Assembly: GCF_014211915.1 (NCBI RefSeq)
Contig: NZ_CP060039.1
Coordinates: forward strand, 1,488,001-1,552,000
Source: Burkholderia cenocepacia
GTDB taxonomy: Bacteria; Pseudomonadota; Gammaproteobacteria; Burkholderiales; Burkholderiaceae
Reading direction: 5' to 3'
Length of the DNA stretch: 64,000 nt
Part shown: in pieces, positions 20,497 to 29,977 of the stretch
Position numbering within the stretch: the stretch's first letter is position 1
How the letters are laid out: every line of letters begins with the position of its first letter
The notes under the pieces: generated by a model
The model's database searches: none
The model's input: only the letters and a program-made list of their open reading frames with translations
What the model was told of the DNA's origin: nothing
Program-made: the position numbers and the translations under genes

Positions 20497-21657
20497 TCAC
20501 GCCGCAGCCGGATACTGCGCCAGCACCTTGTCGCGGATCGACGGCTTGATGTTCGATTGCGCCATGTCGCCGCGATAGTGCGCAACGACGCGCGGATTCA
20601 TCACGCGATACCAGAGCGGCGGCACGTACGCGAACAGGATCATCGTCGCGTAGCCGGCCGGCAATTGCGGCGCATCGTCGAAGTGGCGCAGCGCCTGGTA
20701 AGAGCGCGTCGGATTCGCGTGATGGTCGGCGTGTCGCTGCAACTGGTACAGGAACAGGTTCGTGACGACGTGATTGCTGTTCCACGAATGCTGCGGCGTG
20801 CAGCGTTCGTAGCGGCCGCTCGGCAGCTTGCGACGGCCGAGCCCGTAGTGCTCGACGTAGTTCACCACCTCGAGTAGCGACGCGCCGTAGACGGCCTGGA
20901 TCACGAGGAACGGGATCACGACCTTGCCGGCCAGCGCGATCGCGATGCCCCATACGACGGCGGTCATCGCCCACGCGTGCAGCACTTCGTTGCGCCAGGT
21001 CCACGGCGAATGTCCGAGCCGCTCGAGGCGGCCTTTCTCGAGCCGCCACGCGGAGCGGACGCTGCCGGTCACCGTGCGGGGCAGGAACGCCCAGAACGAC
21101 TCGCCGTAGCGCGCGCTTGCCGGATCCTCGGCGGTCGCGACGCGCACGTGATGGCCGCGATTGTGCTCGACATAGAAGTGACCGTACGCGACCGGCGCCA
21201 GCGTGATCTTCGCGAGCCAGCGTTCGAAGCGGTCGGTCTTGTGCCCGAGCTCGTGCGCGGTATTGATCGAGATGCCCGTCGCGGCGCCGAGCGACAGCGC
21301 GAAGCCGACGTAGTCGTACCACGCGAGCGCATGCGTGCCGACGATCCACACGCACATGAAGAAGGCGACGTATTCGACGAAAGTCGCGAGATAAACGATG
21401 TACCGGTAATAGCGTTCGCGTTCGAGGTGCGGCACGACGGCTTCGGGCGGATTGTCGCGATCGTCGCCGATCAGCGTGTCGAGGATCGGGATCACGCCGA
21501 ACGCGAACAGCGGGCCGAACCACCAGAACACGTGAAGGCCCGTCGACAGCGCGAGCTGTGCGGCGAGGATCGGCAGCGTGATCGTCAGCGCGCCGAGCAG
21601 CCACAGATAACGCTTGCCATCCGACCAGCCCGAGGCCGATGCGTTGGTCATTGCCAT
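20497..21657 (-). CDS. alkB: Alkane 1-monooxygenase (AlkB)
   Basis: 386-residue inner-membrane non-haem di-iron hydroxylase that oxidises the terminal methyl of medium-chain alkanes, using rubredoxin as electron donor. It has six hydrophobic stretches and the histidine boxes of the family: HELGH, HNRGHH and HADHH, together with the AlkB signature NYVEHYGLGR. The start at 21657 has a near-perfect GGAGGGAGACA site. No rubredoxin or AlkR/AlkS-like regulator gene lies nearby, so partners must be elsewhere. The 666-bp region upstream contains a 20-bp palindrome. Confidence 0.93.
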   Translation of the reverse strand: MAMTNASASGWSDGKRYLWLLGALTITLPILAAQLALSTGLHVFWWFGPLFAFGVIPILDTLIGDDRDNPPEAVVPHLERERYYRYIVYLATFVEYVAFFMCVWIVGTHALAWYDYVGFALSLGAATGISINTAHELGHKTDRFERWLAKITLAPVAYGHFYVEHNRGHHVRVATAEDPASARYGESFWAFLPRTVTGSVRSAWRLEKGRLERLGHSPWTWRNEVLHAWAMTAVVWGIAIALAGKVVIPFLVIQAVYGASLLEVVNYVEHYGLGRRKLPSGRYERCTPQHSWNSNHVVTNLFLYQLQRHADHHANPTRSYQALRHFDDAPQLPAGYATMILFAYVPPLWYRVMNPRVVAHYRGDMAQSNIKPSIRDKVLAQYPAAA

Positions 21658-22323
21658 TGTCTCCCTCCAGTCGGCCGGCCCGCGGGCGGCCGCATGCAAG
21701 ATTGTTCGAATCCTCGTGGTCCGCGACGCGCGCGGTGGCACCGGATCGTCGTCCGGTTCTGCCTGTTATACGACCGGTACGCGCGCTTGCCAAACTCCGG
21801 CGCTAGGCGTGGCGCTCCAAACGACGGGCCGCGCGCAATGCGGGCCGCTGCGGGCCGACGCGCGCTGATTGAAACATGCGGCCGACGCGGATTGGCGCGC
21901 AGGCGGGTGCGTCGTTTGTCGGACGAATGGCTCGACGTGCGGCTACCCACACCGGTGTGAAGGGGATGCAACAAATGTTGCATCGCAATAAAGCGGCCGG
22001 TGAAGTATGGGCGCGGCGTGTTTTTTGTTGGTTTATATTACGGAGCATTACGGTCGCAGCGACGCAATGTAATGCGGCTCAAAACCGGATGGCCGCGCAT
22101 CGCAAGGAGAACGAGACGATTCGTGCGATGACGACTGCATGTTCATCGTCCGGCAGCCTGCGTCGGTGCACCGATGCTGCAACTGCACACTGATCGACGT
22201 GTGCCGCCGCTGATGACATCCGCCGCCTTTCGATCCGCGCCGGCGTTTGAAAATTACGATTTGACTCATGCCCCGCTTTCGGTTGAAGCTAATAGCTTGC
22301 TGTCCGAAGGGGGCTGTGCCTGC
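21658..22323. promoter_or_regulatory. Long intergenic region between alkB and the GNAT gene
   Basis: 666 bases with no gene I can support. It contains a 20-bp palindrome at 21965-21984, a looser inverted repeat GCATTAC/GTAATGC at 22045-22051 and 22069-22075, and an A+T-rich patch around 22020-22040 (TTTATATTA) that is a plausible promoter. It must hold the promoters of both divergent genes. Confidence 0.5.
21965..21984. repeat. 20-bp near-perfect palindrome, possible operator
   Basis: Two 9-base arms, GATGCAACA and TGTTGCATC, are exact inverse complements around a central AA. The size and symmetry fit a dimeric regulator site. It is 308 bases upstream of alkB and 340 bases upstream of the GNAT gene; I do not recognise the motif. 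Confidence 0.6.
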
Positions 22324-22836
22324 ATGAGTTCGACCTTGACCGTTCGTCGTATCGCTGCCGATCAGGGCGGCGTGTATCGCGAACTCCGCGCTGCATCGCT
22401 GCGTGAGCCCTACGCGCCCGGCGAAGCGCCGGAGGCCGAATTGCTGACCGTCGAAGCGGACGCAGCGTCGGCGATCGCCGCGCAGCGCGCCGTGTCCGAC
22501 GAGTCGACGACTTTCCTGCTGTACACCGAAGGCCATCCGGCCGGCATGATCGGCGCGTATTTCGACAACACGCCCGATCGGCGCGCGTTCGTCAGCGAAC
22601 TGTGGGTCGCGCATGCGGTGCGTCACCTGCGCGGCGGCGTGCTGCTGCTGGAGACGGCTACCGCATGGCTCGCCGAGCGCGGCGCCACCGACGTCTACGC
22701 GTGGATCGCCGACGCGAACCGCAACGCGGTCCGCTTCTACGAGCGCGCGGGTTTCGGCAACACCGGCGAACATGCGCCGATCGCGCGGATGCCCGGCGCG
22801 ATGAAATCGCTGTTCGTGTCGCAGGTGAAGCACTGA
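22324..22836 (+). CDS. GNAT family N-acetyltransferase
   Basis: 170 residues of the Gcn5-related acetyltransferase fold. The acetyl-CoA motif A region is FVSELWVAHAVRHLRGGVLLLETATAWL (key pattern V-x-R-x-x-R/G-x-G, here RHLRGG, near residue 100), and motif B is DVYAWIADANRNAVRFYERAGF, whose NRNAVRFYERAGF is diagnostic. The substrate cannot be told. The start at 22324 (MSSTLTVRRIAAD) is the usual family start; the frame is open 50 codons further upstream. Confidence 0.85.
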   Translation: MSSTLTVRRIAADQGGVYRELRAASLREPYAPGEAPEAELLTVEADAASAIAAQRAVSDESTTFLLYTEGHPAGMIGAYFDNTPDRRAFVSELWVAHAVRHLRGGVLLLETATAWLAERGATDVYAWIADANRNAVRFYERAGFGNTGEHAPIARMPGAMKSLFVSQVKH

Positions 22837-23007
22837 CGCGGCCTCGACATCCCCAGCCCCGCGCGGCGCGATGAAAGCCCGATCGCCCGCCGGCCCGCCC
22901 GCCTGCCGGTTGCGCGTCCGCCCGGGCCGCAGCAACCCGAGTCCCAAAAATAATGGCCGCACGCGTGGACGCCTGTAAAATACGCAAAAAATTTTTGCAG
23001 AGTGTCC

Positions 23008-23793
23008 ATGTCGCTTAAAAAATCGCCATTCTTCGAGCTGCGCAGCGGATCGGTCGATACGTTGCTGTTCACCGTGAAGACGACCGATCTCGATGCGTTG
23101 CGTGCCGAACTGGTCAAGCGCTTCGAAGCGACTCCCGAGTTTTTCGCCGACGATGTCGTCGCGATCGACGTCCGCCGCCTGGCTGACGGCGAACGCGTCG
23201 CGCTCGCGGACATCCGCCAGATGCTGAACGACGTGCGGATGCGTCCGGTGGGCGTCGTCGCGCTGGCAACGCAGGGCTGGGCGGGGGAAGCCGGCCTGCC
23301 GTTGCTGGAGGCGCGCGATCGCCGCGCGCCGGCCGCGAAACCTGCCGACGAAGCGGAACCGGCGGCCGTGCCAGCCGTCGAGACCGCTGCCGCTCCGGCA
23401 GCCGCTGCGGCGCCCGAACAGCCGTCGGAGCCCGCGCCGACGCTCGTGCAGGCCGGCGGCCAGACGCTGGTGATCGACCGGCCGTTGCGTTCGGGGCAGC
23501 AGATTTACGCGAAAGGAGACCTCGTGGTGCTCGCGCCGGTCAGTCACGGCGCGGAAATCATCGCGGAAGGCAATATCCACATCTACGCGCCGCTGCGCGG
23601 CCGCGCCCTCGCGGGCGTGCACGGCAATCACGACGCGCGCATTTTCTGCACGTGTCTCGAACCGGAACTGATTTCGATCGCGGGTATCTATCGAACGACC
23701 GAGAACCCGCTGCCCGCCGACGTACTGGGCAAATCGGTGCAGATCCGGCTCGAAGAGGAAAAACTGATGATCGAACCGCTGCGCCTGACGTAA
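23008..23793 (+). CDS. minC: Septum site-determining protein MinC
   Basis: 261-residue inhibitor of FtsZ polymerisation that keeps division at mid-cell. It has an N-terminal FtsZ-inhibiting domain ([20 protein letters not shown], about 1-105), a long Ala/Pro linker (about 115-150, longer than in E. coli), and the C-terminal beta-helix that binds MinD ([38 protein letters not shown] region). I chose ATG 23008 over a GTG two codons upstream. It is the first gene of minCDE; minD starts 59 bases after its stop. Confidence 0.94.
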   Translation: MSLKKSPFFELRSGSVDTLLFTVKTTDLDALRAELVKRFEATPEFFADDVVAIDVRRLADGERVALADIRQMLNDVRMRPVGVVALATQGWAGEAGLPLLEARDRRAPAAKPADEAEPAAVPAVETAAAPAAAAAPEQPSEPAPTLVQAGGQTLVIDRPLRSGQQIYAKGDLVVLAPVSHGAEIIAEGNIHIYAPLRGRALAGVHGNHDARIFCTCLEPELISIAGIYRTTENPLPADVLGKSVQIRLEEEKLMIEPLRLT

Positions 23794-23852
23794 TTCACGC
23801 GGTGCGCTCCGGATCGATCGGCTCTCATTGACGAACACAGGGTATTGGGTAA

Positions 23853-24668
23853 ATGGCAAAAATCATCGTGGTGACCTCGGGCAAGGGCGGCGTGGGCAAG
23901 ACGACGACGAGCGCGAGCTTCGCGTCGGGTCTCGCGCTGCGCGGCCACAAGACGGCCGTGATCGACTTCGACGTCGGCCTGCGCAACCTCGATCTCATCA
24001 TGGGCTGCGAGCGTCGCGTCGTGTATGACCTCGTGAACGTGATCCAGGGCGAAGCGAACCTGAACCAGGCGCTGATCAAGGACAAGAAGTGCGAGAACCT
24101 GTTCATCCTGCCGGCGTCGCAGACGCGCGACAAGGATGCGCTGACGCGCGACGGCGTCGAAAAGGTGTTGAACGATCTCGTCGCGATGGACTTCGAATAC
24201 ATCGTCTGCGATTCGCCGGCCGGTATCGAAGCCGGCGCGCTGCACGCGATGTACTTCGCGGATGAAGCGCTGATCGTCACGAACCCGGAAGTATCGTCGG
24301 TGCGCGACTCGGACCGCATTCTCGGCATCCTGTCGTCGAAGACGAAGCGCGCGACCGAAGGCAAGGAACCGATCAAGGAACACCTGCTGATCACGCGTTA
24401 CAGCCCGAAGCGCGTGAGCGAAGGCGAGATGCTGTCGCTCGAGGACATCAGCGAGATCCTGCGCATCAAGCTGATCGGCGTGGTGCCCGAATCGGAAGCC
24501 GTGCTGCACGCGTCGAACCAGGGGTTGCCGGCCGTGCATATCGACGGCACGGACGTCGCGGAAGCGTACAAGGACGTCGTTGCCCGCTTCCTGGGCGAGG
24601 ACAAGCCGCTGCGCTTCACCGATTACCAGAAGCCGGGCCTGCTGCAGCGCCTCTTCGGCAGCAAGTAA
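23853..24668 (+). CDS. minD: Septum site-determining protein MinD
   Basis: 271-residue ParA-type ATPase that oscillates on the membrane with MinE and carries MinC. The deviant Walker A is SGKGGVGKTT at residues 10-19, the switch/Walker B region is DFDVGLRNLDLIMG, and the C-terminal amphipathic membrane helix is LLQRLFGSK at the very end. It sits between minC and minE (12 bases). Confidence 0.97.
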   Translation: MAKIIVVTSGKGGVGKTTTSASFASGLALRGHKTAVIDFDVGLRNLDLIMGCERRVVYDLVNVIQGEANLNQALIKDKKCENLFILPASQTRDKDALTRDGVEKVLNDLVAMDFEYIVCDSPAGIEAGALHAMYFADEALIVTNPEVSSVRDSDRILGILSSKTKRATEGKEPIKEHLLITRYSPKRVSEGEMLSLEDISEILRIKLIGVVPESEAVLHASNQGLPAVHIDGTDVAEAYKDVVARFLGEDKPLRFTDYQKPGLLQRLFGSK

Positions 24669-24680
24669 CGGAGGCCGCCC

Positions 24681-24935
24681 ATGTCCATCCTTTCGTTTCT
24701 CCTCGGCGAGAAGAAGAAGTCCGCATCGGTCGCGAAGGAGCGCCTGCAGCTCATCATCGCGCACGAGCGGGTCGGCGGCCGGCCGCCGGCCGATTACCTG
24801 CCGGCGCTGCAGAAAGAGCTCGTCGCGGTCATCTCGAAGTACGTCCATATTTCGGACGATGACATCCGCGTGAGCCTCGAGCGCCAGGACGATCTCGAAG
24901 TCCTCGAAGTGAAGATCGAGATTCCGCAAGCCTGA
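24681..24935 (+). CDS. minE: Cell division topological specificity factor MinE
   Basis: 84 residues. The N-terminal membrane-targeting sequence [20 protein letters not shown] precedes the anti-MinCD helix ([10 protein letters not shown]), followed by the dimerising topological-specificity domain. It stimulates MinD ATPase to set up pole-to-pole oscillation. It lies 12 bases downstream of minD with a GGAGG site. Confidence 0.96.
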   Translation: MSILSFLLGEKKKSASVAKERLQLIIAHERVGGRPPADYLPALQKELVAVISKYVHISDDDIRVSLERQDDLEVLEVKIEIPQA

Positions 24936-24955
24936 CGCTTGGCGCGTGTCCCTCC

Positions 24956-24981
24956 GCACGGCGGCACCCGCCGCCGTGCGC
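24956..24981 (+). terminator. Possible terminator hairpin after minE
   Basis: A perfect 10-bp stem CGCACGGCGG (24956-24965) / CCGCCGTGCG (24972-24981), 20 bases after the minE stop. There is no T run, so it may instead be a Rho-dependent or protective 3' hairpin. Confidence 0.4.
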
Positions 24982-25096
24982 GTCTTACGCCCTGTTGCAC
25001 TTTCGGGCACGCCGTAACACGGCGCCTGTCGGCCGCAATCGACTCTCCCGCATTGAACGAATACGCTCGCGTCACTTGTTCAACCAGGAGGTTGTG

Positions 25097-25498
25097 ATGG
25101 CTGTCTCTCCCGTTTCACGTCGTATCGTTTCGCTCGCGCTGTTGGCCGCGGGCCTGTCGGCCGTCGTCGCACCGTTCGCCGCGCATGCGGACGAGATTCT
25201 CGTCGGCACGCCCGTGATCGCGCCGCAGGGGCGCATGGTCGTCGCGGAGCCGGTCGCCGTGCGCACCGAGGAAATCGTCGTCGTCGCGCCGAATGCGCCG
25301 CCGCCGGTACGCTATGAAGTCGTGCCGGCCACGCGCGTGGGCTACGTGTGGGAGCGCGGGCACTGGCACTGGGACCATGGCCGCTACGTATGGATCGGCG
25401 GCCACTGGGAAACCGAGCGCGTCGGCATGCAATGGGTGCCGGGGCATTGGGACCAGCGCGGTCCGAACTGGTTCTGGACGCGCGGCCACTGGGCTTGA
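25097..25498 (+). CDS. Exported YXWGXW-repeat (WxxGHW) protein
   Basis: 133 residues with a clear signal peptide (VSLALLAAGLSAVVAPFAAHA, cleavage before DEI). After a Pro/Val-rich stretch come four copies of a W-x-x-G-H-W-like repeat: YVWERGHWHW, YVWIGGHWET, MQWVPGHWDQ and WFWTRGHWA. This is the YXWGXW-repeat family of small envelope proteins of unknown role in beta-proteobacteria. An AGGAGG site (25086-25091) marks the ATG. A 36-codon exported-looking frame follows 12 bases downstream. Confidence 0.88.
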   Translation: MAVSPVSRRIVSLALLAAGLSAVVAPFAAHADEILVGTPVIAPQGRMVVAEPVAVRTEEIVVVAPNAPPPVRYEVVPATRVGYVWERGHWHWDHGRYVWIGGHWETERVGMQWVPGHWDQRGPNWFWTRGHWA

Positions 25499-25510
25499 GG
25501 TAGACGCGCG

Positions 25511-25621
25511 ATGAAAAGAACCGCAATCGCCATCGCGCTCGTCGCGATCACGCTGGCCGGATACATCGTCGTGCCGGCGCGGCCGGTCTACTACCGGCCG
25601 GCGCCCGTCGTGATCTACTGA
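25511..25621 (+). CDS. Very small exported or membrane peptide
   Basis: 36 codons: a basic start (MKRTAIAIAL), a hydrophobic segment (VAITLAGYIVV) and a Tyr/Pro-rich tail (RPVYYRPAPVVIY). It begins 12 bases after the WxxGHW-repeat gene with GAGG 10 bases before the ATG, so it is probably co-transcribed. The tail resembles the Pro/Tyr-rich segments of the neighbour's family. Its stop overlaps the end of the convergent ClC gene by 7 bases. Supported by codon pattern, ribosome site and context only. Confidence 0.5.
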   Translation: MKRTAIAIALVAITLAGYIVVPARPVYYRPAPVVIY

Positions 25622-27177
25622 GCGTCACGCGGGCCGTGCTGTTGCGCCGGGCCGTTTGCGTCGGTCGCGGCCGGCCCGGCATCGTGCGGCGCCGGCGCAT
25701 GCGCGGGGCCGTCGGCCGCCGATGTAGCGGCTGGCTCGTCGCCGCCTTCGTCGCGCAGCGTATCGAGCGGATCGGCGGGGGCCGCGTTTGCATCCTGGGG
25801 CTCGGTCACGTCGGTCGCATTGCCGGCGGCGGTTGCTGCGGTTGCCGCGGCCGGCGCGGCGGCTGCAGCAGCGCTGGGCGGCGCGAGATAGCGCTGCGCG
25901 AGCGTTTCGTAGAGCGGCGGCGCGAAAAAGCGCGATACCCGGCTCGATACCAGTGCGGTCGCCATCAGCGAAATCACCAGCGCATGACCGTTGATCATCT
26001 CCATCACGATCACGAACGACGTGATCGGCGACTGCGTGACGGCGGCCAGATAGCCGACCATCGCGAGCGCGATCAGCATCGGCAGGCTCATGTTGCTGAA
26101 CACGGCATGCAGCAGGTTGCCGAAGCCGGCGCCGATCGACAGCGACGGCGCGAAGATCCCGCCCGGAATGCCCGGCAGGTACGACGCGACCATCGACACC
26201 ATCTTCAGGAACGGATAGAACACCGACAGTTGCTGACTGCCGTCGAGCAGGCCGCGCGCCTCGGCATAGCCGCTGCCGAACGTCGTGCCGCCGGATACGA
26301 GGCCCACGACGGCGATCGCGAAGCCGCACAGCGCGGCGAACGCGATCGGCCGCTCGCGATACAGGCCCAGTAGTCGCGTGGGCAGCCAGCGCCCCGTGTT
26401 GAGCAGCAACCAGCAGAACAGGCCGCCCGCGATGCCCGTCACGATCGCGGTGACCAGCACCGCGACCGCCAGCAATTTCGGGAAATGGGGGCCGGTGGTG
26501 ATCGTGCCGAAATACGTGTAGTTGCCGTTCAGGCCCAGCGCGACGACGCCCGCGAGGATGATGGCGGTGATCAGTACGCCGCTGGCGCGCGCGGAGAAGC
26601 TGCGCGTCAGTTCCTCGATCGCGAACACGATGCCGGCGAGCGGCGTATTGAAGGCGGCCGACAGCCCGGCCGCCGCGCCGGCCAGCACCAGTTGGCGTTC
26701 GATCTGCGCGTTGGAGCGCGGGTAGAAGCGCCGCAGGTTGAACATCAGCGCCGCGCCGACCTGCACGGTCGGCCCCTCGCGGCCGATCGTGAAGCCGCCC
26801 AGGATGCCGAGGAACGAGATCAGCACCTTGCCGAACAGGATGCGCAGCGTCAGCAGCCGGGCGCCGAATGCGCTCGGGCGCGCATGCAGCGTCGCGATCA
26901 CCTGCGGGATGCCGCTGCCCTCGGCGCCGCGAAAAAAGCGCCGCGTGATCCATGCCGATAGCGCGGCGATCGCCGGCGTCAGCAGCAGCGGTAGCCACAC
27001 GGCGTGATCGCGCATCGCGCGGAACGTCTCGTAACCCCAGTCGATCAAGCGGGCGTACAGGACGGCCGCGAGGCCGACGACGATCGCACCGAGCCAGAAA
27101 ACTCCGTATTGGCGCCAGATTCGCAGTGAGCGGCGGGTGAGGGCGGGAAACAGCGCGGGAAGGGCGAGGCGCGGCAT
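25615..27177 (-). CDS. ClC-family chloride channel/transporter
   Basis: 520-residue inner-membrane protein with the ClC selectivity motifs GSGIPQVIA (GSGIP), GREGPTVQVGA (GKEGP-like, about residue 125) and GIFAPSLSIGAGFG (GIFAP, about 355). These mark a Cl- pathway. The glutamate of GREGP, the external gating residue, is present. The C-terminal tail (about 465-520) is Ala/Pro-rich and looks disordered; no CBS domains are seen. The ATG at 27177 (MPRLALPALFPALTRR) is preferred over a longer upstream frame. It is divergent from waaC. Whether it is a channel or an H+/Cl- exchanger cannot be settled by eye. Confidence 0.9.
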   Translation of the reverse strand: MPRLALPALFPALTRRSLRIWRQYGVFWLGAIVVGLAAVLYARLIDWGYETFRAMRDHAVWLPLLLTPAIAALSAWITRRFFRGAEGSGIPQVIATLHARPSAFGARLLTLRILFGKVLISFLGILGGFTIGREGPTVQVGAALMFNLRRFYPRSNAQIERQLVLAGAAAGLSAAFNTPLAGIVFAIEELTRSFSARASGVLITAIILAGVVALGLNGNYTYFGTITTGPHFPKLLAVAVLVTAIVTGIAGGLFCWLLLNTGRWLPTRLLGLYRERPIAFAALCGFAIAVVGLVSGGTTFGSGYAEARGLLDGSQQLSVFYPFLKMVSMVASYLPGIPGGIFAPSLSIGAGFGNLLHAVFSNMSLPMLIALAMVGYLAAVTQSPITSFVIVMEMINGHALVISLMATALVSSRVSRFFAPPLYETLAQRYLAPPSAAAAAAPAAATAATAAGNATDVTEPQDANAAPADPLDTLRDEGGDEPAATSAADGPAHAPAPHDAGPAATDANGPAQQHGPRDAQ

Positions 27178-27367
27178 TGGCTCGGGCCGGAGGGCAAAGA
27201 GTGGATTATAAAAAGAACGGGATGCCAGCGGGGACGTCAAACGTGCTCGGTGAGCGACAAAAATCCACAAAGAGATGCAATTTGTTGCAAATGTAATGTT
27301 GGCGTAATTTCTGCGCACAGCAACCTCGTTAGCATGCCAAGATGGCCAGTCAAGAATCCCGCAAATC

Positions 27368-28366
27368 GTGAAACGCATCCTTATCGTGAAAGTGACGTCG
27401 CTCGGCGACGTCGTCCAGACGCTGCCCGTCGTCGCCGACCTGCATCGCGCGTTCCCCGGCGTGACGGTCGACTGGGCTGTGGACGAATCGTGCGCGGAGG
27501 TCGTACGCTGGCATCCGGGTGTGAGCGCCGTCCTGGGCGCGCCGCTGCGCCGCTTCAAGAAACTGCGCAATGCCGGCGACCTGAAGGCGATCTCGGCCTC
27601 GATCGGCGCGTTGCGCGCGCACCGGTACGACGCGGTCATCGATCTGCACGGTGTCTACAAGAGCGCGATCATTGCGTCGCTCGCGCGTGCCGCGCGCCGT
27701 TTCGGCTACCAGACGCAGGATCTCGGCGAAACGGGCGCGCGTTTCGCGTATTCGCACCGCTTCGGTCCGCGGCCGGACTGCGACGCATGGCACGGGATGC
27801 GCGTGAGTGCCGGCGAAGCGCTCGGCTACGTGCCCGAAGGGGCTGCCACGTATGGCATCGTCGCCCCGCAGGATGCAAGCCTGCCGGCTGCCGTGACGGA
27901 TGCCGGGCCGTTCATGCTGCTGTTCCACGCGACGTCCAATCCCGACAAGAAATGGCCGGCCGAGCACTGGGCCGCGCTTGCCACGGAGATGATGGCGCGC
28001 GGCGTGCGCGTGCTGCTGCCGTGGGGATCGGCGGCCGAGCATGACGACGCGCGGGATATCGCCGCGCGTGCGCCGGGGGCGATCGTGTTACCGGCGATGA
28101 CGGTGCGTGAGCTCGGTGCGGCGCTTGGCCGGGCCGCGCTCGTGGTGGGCGTCGATACCGGGTTCGTGCACATGGCGCACGCACTGCAGCGGCCGACCGT
28201 GATGATTTTCGTCGCGACGTCGCGCCACCATTGCGGCATCGGCGGCGCGCCGCATGCGCTGTCGATCGGCGAGCCGGGCGCGATGCCGACCGTCGACGAG
28301 GCGCTGGGCGCGATCGATGCGGTCTGCCCCGCCTATGGCACGTTGCGCGCGCGGCTGTCCGCCTGA
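27368..28366 (+). CDS. waaC: Lipopolysaccharide heptosyltransferase I
   Basis: 332-residue GT9 enzyme that adds the first L-glycero-D-manno-heptose to Kdo in the LPS inner core, at the cytosolic face. It has the N-terminal KRILIVKVTSLGDVVQTLPV (acceptor side) and ends with the ADP-heptose domain: FHATSNPDKKWPAEHW and VVGVDTGFVHMAHAL, with the D-x-G-x-x-H pattern (DTGFVH). It is divergent from the ClC gene. A small membrane protein and the MHS gene follow on the opposite strand, so waaC seems to be alone here. Confidence 0.93.
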   Translation: MKRILIVKVTSLGDVVQTLPVVADLHRAFPGVTVDWAVDESCAEVVRWHPGVSAVLGAPLRRFKKLRNAGDLKAISASIGALRAHRYDAVIDLHGVYKSAIIASLARAARRFGYQTQDLGETGARFAYSHRFGPRPDCDAWHGMRVSAGEALGYVPEGAATYGIVAPQDASLPAAVTDAGPFMLLFHATSNPDKKWPAEHWAALATEMMARGVRVLLPWGSAAEHDDARDIAARAPGAIVLPAMTVRELGAALGRAALVVGVDTGFVHMAHALQRPTVMIFVATSRHHCGIGGAPHALSIGEPGAMPTVDEALGAIDAVCPAYGTLRARLSA

Positions 28367-28385
28367 CGCGGCGCGGCGGCCGTGA

Positions 28386-28565
28386 TCACGCGAGCAACGC
28401 CTCGATCGTGACGACGGCGGCGATGGCCGCCAGGTTCGCCAGCAGCGCCTCGAACACGAGGCCGCGCCAGGTCTTCGGCCGGAACCGCAGCGCGAGCAGT
28501 AGCGCGCTGCCCAGTGCGAGCGCGAGGATCAGGACGAGGTCGGCATTGGCGAGGCGGATATTCAT
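28386..28565 (-). CDS. Small hydrophobic membrane protein
   Basis: 59 residues with two hydrophobic segments, LVLILALALGSALLLAL (about 11-27) and LLANLAAIAAVVTIEALLA (about 41-59), separated by a basic loop (RFRPKTWRG). I do not recognise a family. The ATG at 28565 has AAGGAG 8 bases upstream, which favours this start over a longer frame. It lies tail-to-tail with waaC (19 bases). Confidence 0.6.
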   Translation of the reverse strand: MNIRLANADLVLILALALGSALLLALRFRPKTWRGLVFEALLANLAAIAAVVTIEALLA

Positions 28566-28667
28566 CGCGGCGGCTCCTTGTCGGGGCGGGACCGGGCGCG
28601 CGACGACGCGCCCAGGATCGAGTATAGGCATCGCCCGCCGCCCTGCAACCCGGGGCGCCCCGGAGGG

Positions 28668-29977
28668 TCAGACGAGCGACGCGTCGCGCGTTTCGCGCAT
28701 CAGCAGGACACCGATCAGGCTGATCGCCGCCGCCACCGATACATAGCCGCCGACCCACGACAGCCCGCCGCGCGCGGCCAGCAGTTGCGCGATATACGGT
28801 GCGATCGACGCACCGAGAATCCCGCCGAGGTTGTACGCGACGCCCGCGCCCGTATAGCGGACGTTGGTCGGGAACAATTCCGGCAGCAGCGCGCCCATCG
28901 GGGCGAACGTCACCCCCATCAGAAACAGCTCGATCGTCAGGAACAGCGCGACGAGCGGCATCGATCCGCTGCCGAGCAGCGGTTCCATCGCGAACCCCGA
29001 CAACAGCGCGGCGATCGCGCCGACGACCAGCACCGGCTTGCGCCCGAAGCGGTCCGACGCCCATGCGGACAGCGGCGTCGCGAGCCCCATGAAGACGACC
29101 GCGAAACACAGCAGGCCGAGGAAGCTCTGGCGCGGAATATGCAGCGCCGACACGCCGTACGACAGCGAGAACACCGTCGAGATGTAGAACAGCGTGTAGC
29201 AGACGACCATCGCGAGCGCGCCGAGCAGCGTCGGCCGCCAGTGCTGCGTGACGAGCGTCGCGACCGGCACGCGCACGCGCTCGTTGCGGTCGAGGGCCGC
29301 CTGGAACGCGGGCGTTTCGGTGATCTTGAGCCGCACGTACAGGCCGAGCGCGACAAGTACCGCGCTGACGAGAAACGGGATGCGCCAGCCCCAGCTGCGG
29401 AACTGCTCGTCGGACAGCGACAGCGCGAGCGCGAAGAACAGGCCGTTCGACATCAGGAAGCCGACCGACGGCCCCAGTTGCGGGAACATCCCGAACCAGC
29501 CGCGCTTGCCCTGCGGCGCATGCTCGGTCGCGAGCAGCGCCGCGCCGCCCCATTCGCCGCCGAGGCCGATTCCCTGCCCGAAGCGCAGCACGCACAGCAG
29601 CACCGGCGCGAGCGCGCCGATCGTGTCGTAGCCGGGCACGAAGCCGATCGCGGTGGTGGACACGCCCATCACGAGCAGCGAGGCGACGAGCGTCGACTTG
29701 CGGCCGATGCGATCGCCGAAGTGCCCGAACAGGAACGAGCCGATCGGGCGCGCGATGAAGGCGATGCCGAACGTGACGAACGCCGACAGCGCTTGCGCGG
29801 TCGCGGAGCCGTGCGGGAAGAATACGGGGCCGATGACGAGCGCGGCGGCCGTCGCGTACACGTAGAAATCGTAGAACTCGATCGCGGTGCCGATGAAGCT
29901 CGCGAACACGATGCGCCGGTGGCTGACGGCGCCGGCCGAACCGGTTGCGTGTGCAACGGCCGGGGGGATGCGGACAT
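28668..29977 (-). CDS. MHS-type MFS metabolite:H+ symporter, start and body out of frame by one base
   Basis: Twelve-helix major-facilitator carrier of the metabolite:H+ symporter group: FIGTAIEFYDFYVYATAA in helix 1, GHFGDRIGRKSTL in loop 2-3, and RFGQGIGLGGEWGGAALL. Substrates of this group are organic acids or osmolytes; none can be assigned. The best start is ATG 29977 (GGAG seven bases upstream), but from it the frame is wrong after a run of six C (29962-29967 read on the minus strand). With seven C the protein would begin MSASPPAVAHATG and run straight into helix 1 (436 residues). The intact body frame has no good start near helix 1. This could be a sequencing slip, a real mutation or phase variation. 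Confidence 0.8.

Noticed and set aside
27178..27639. Upstream extension of the ClC gene (154 more codons)
   Set aside because: The extension covers the divergent promoter region and the start of waaC; the MPRLALPALF start fits the family.
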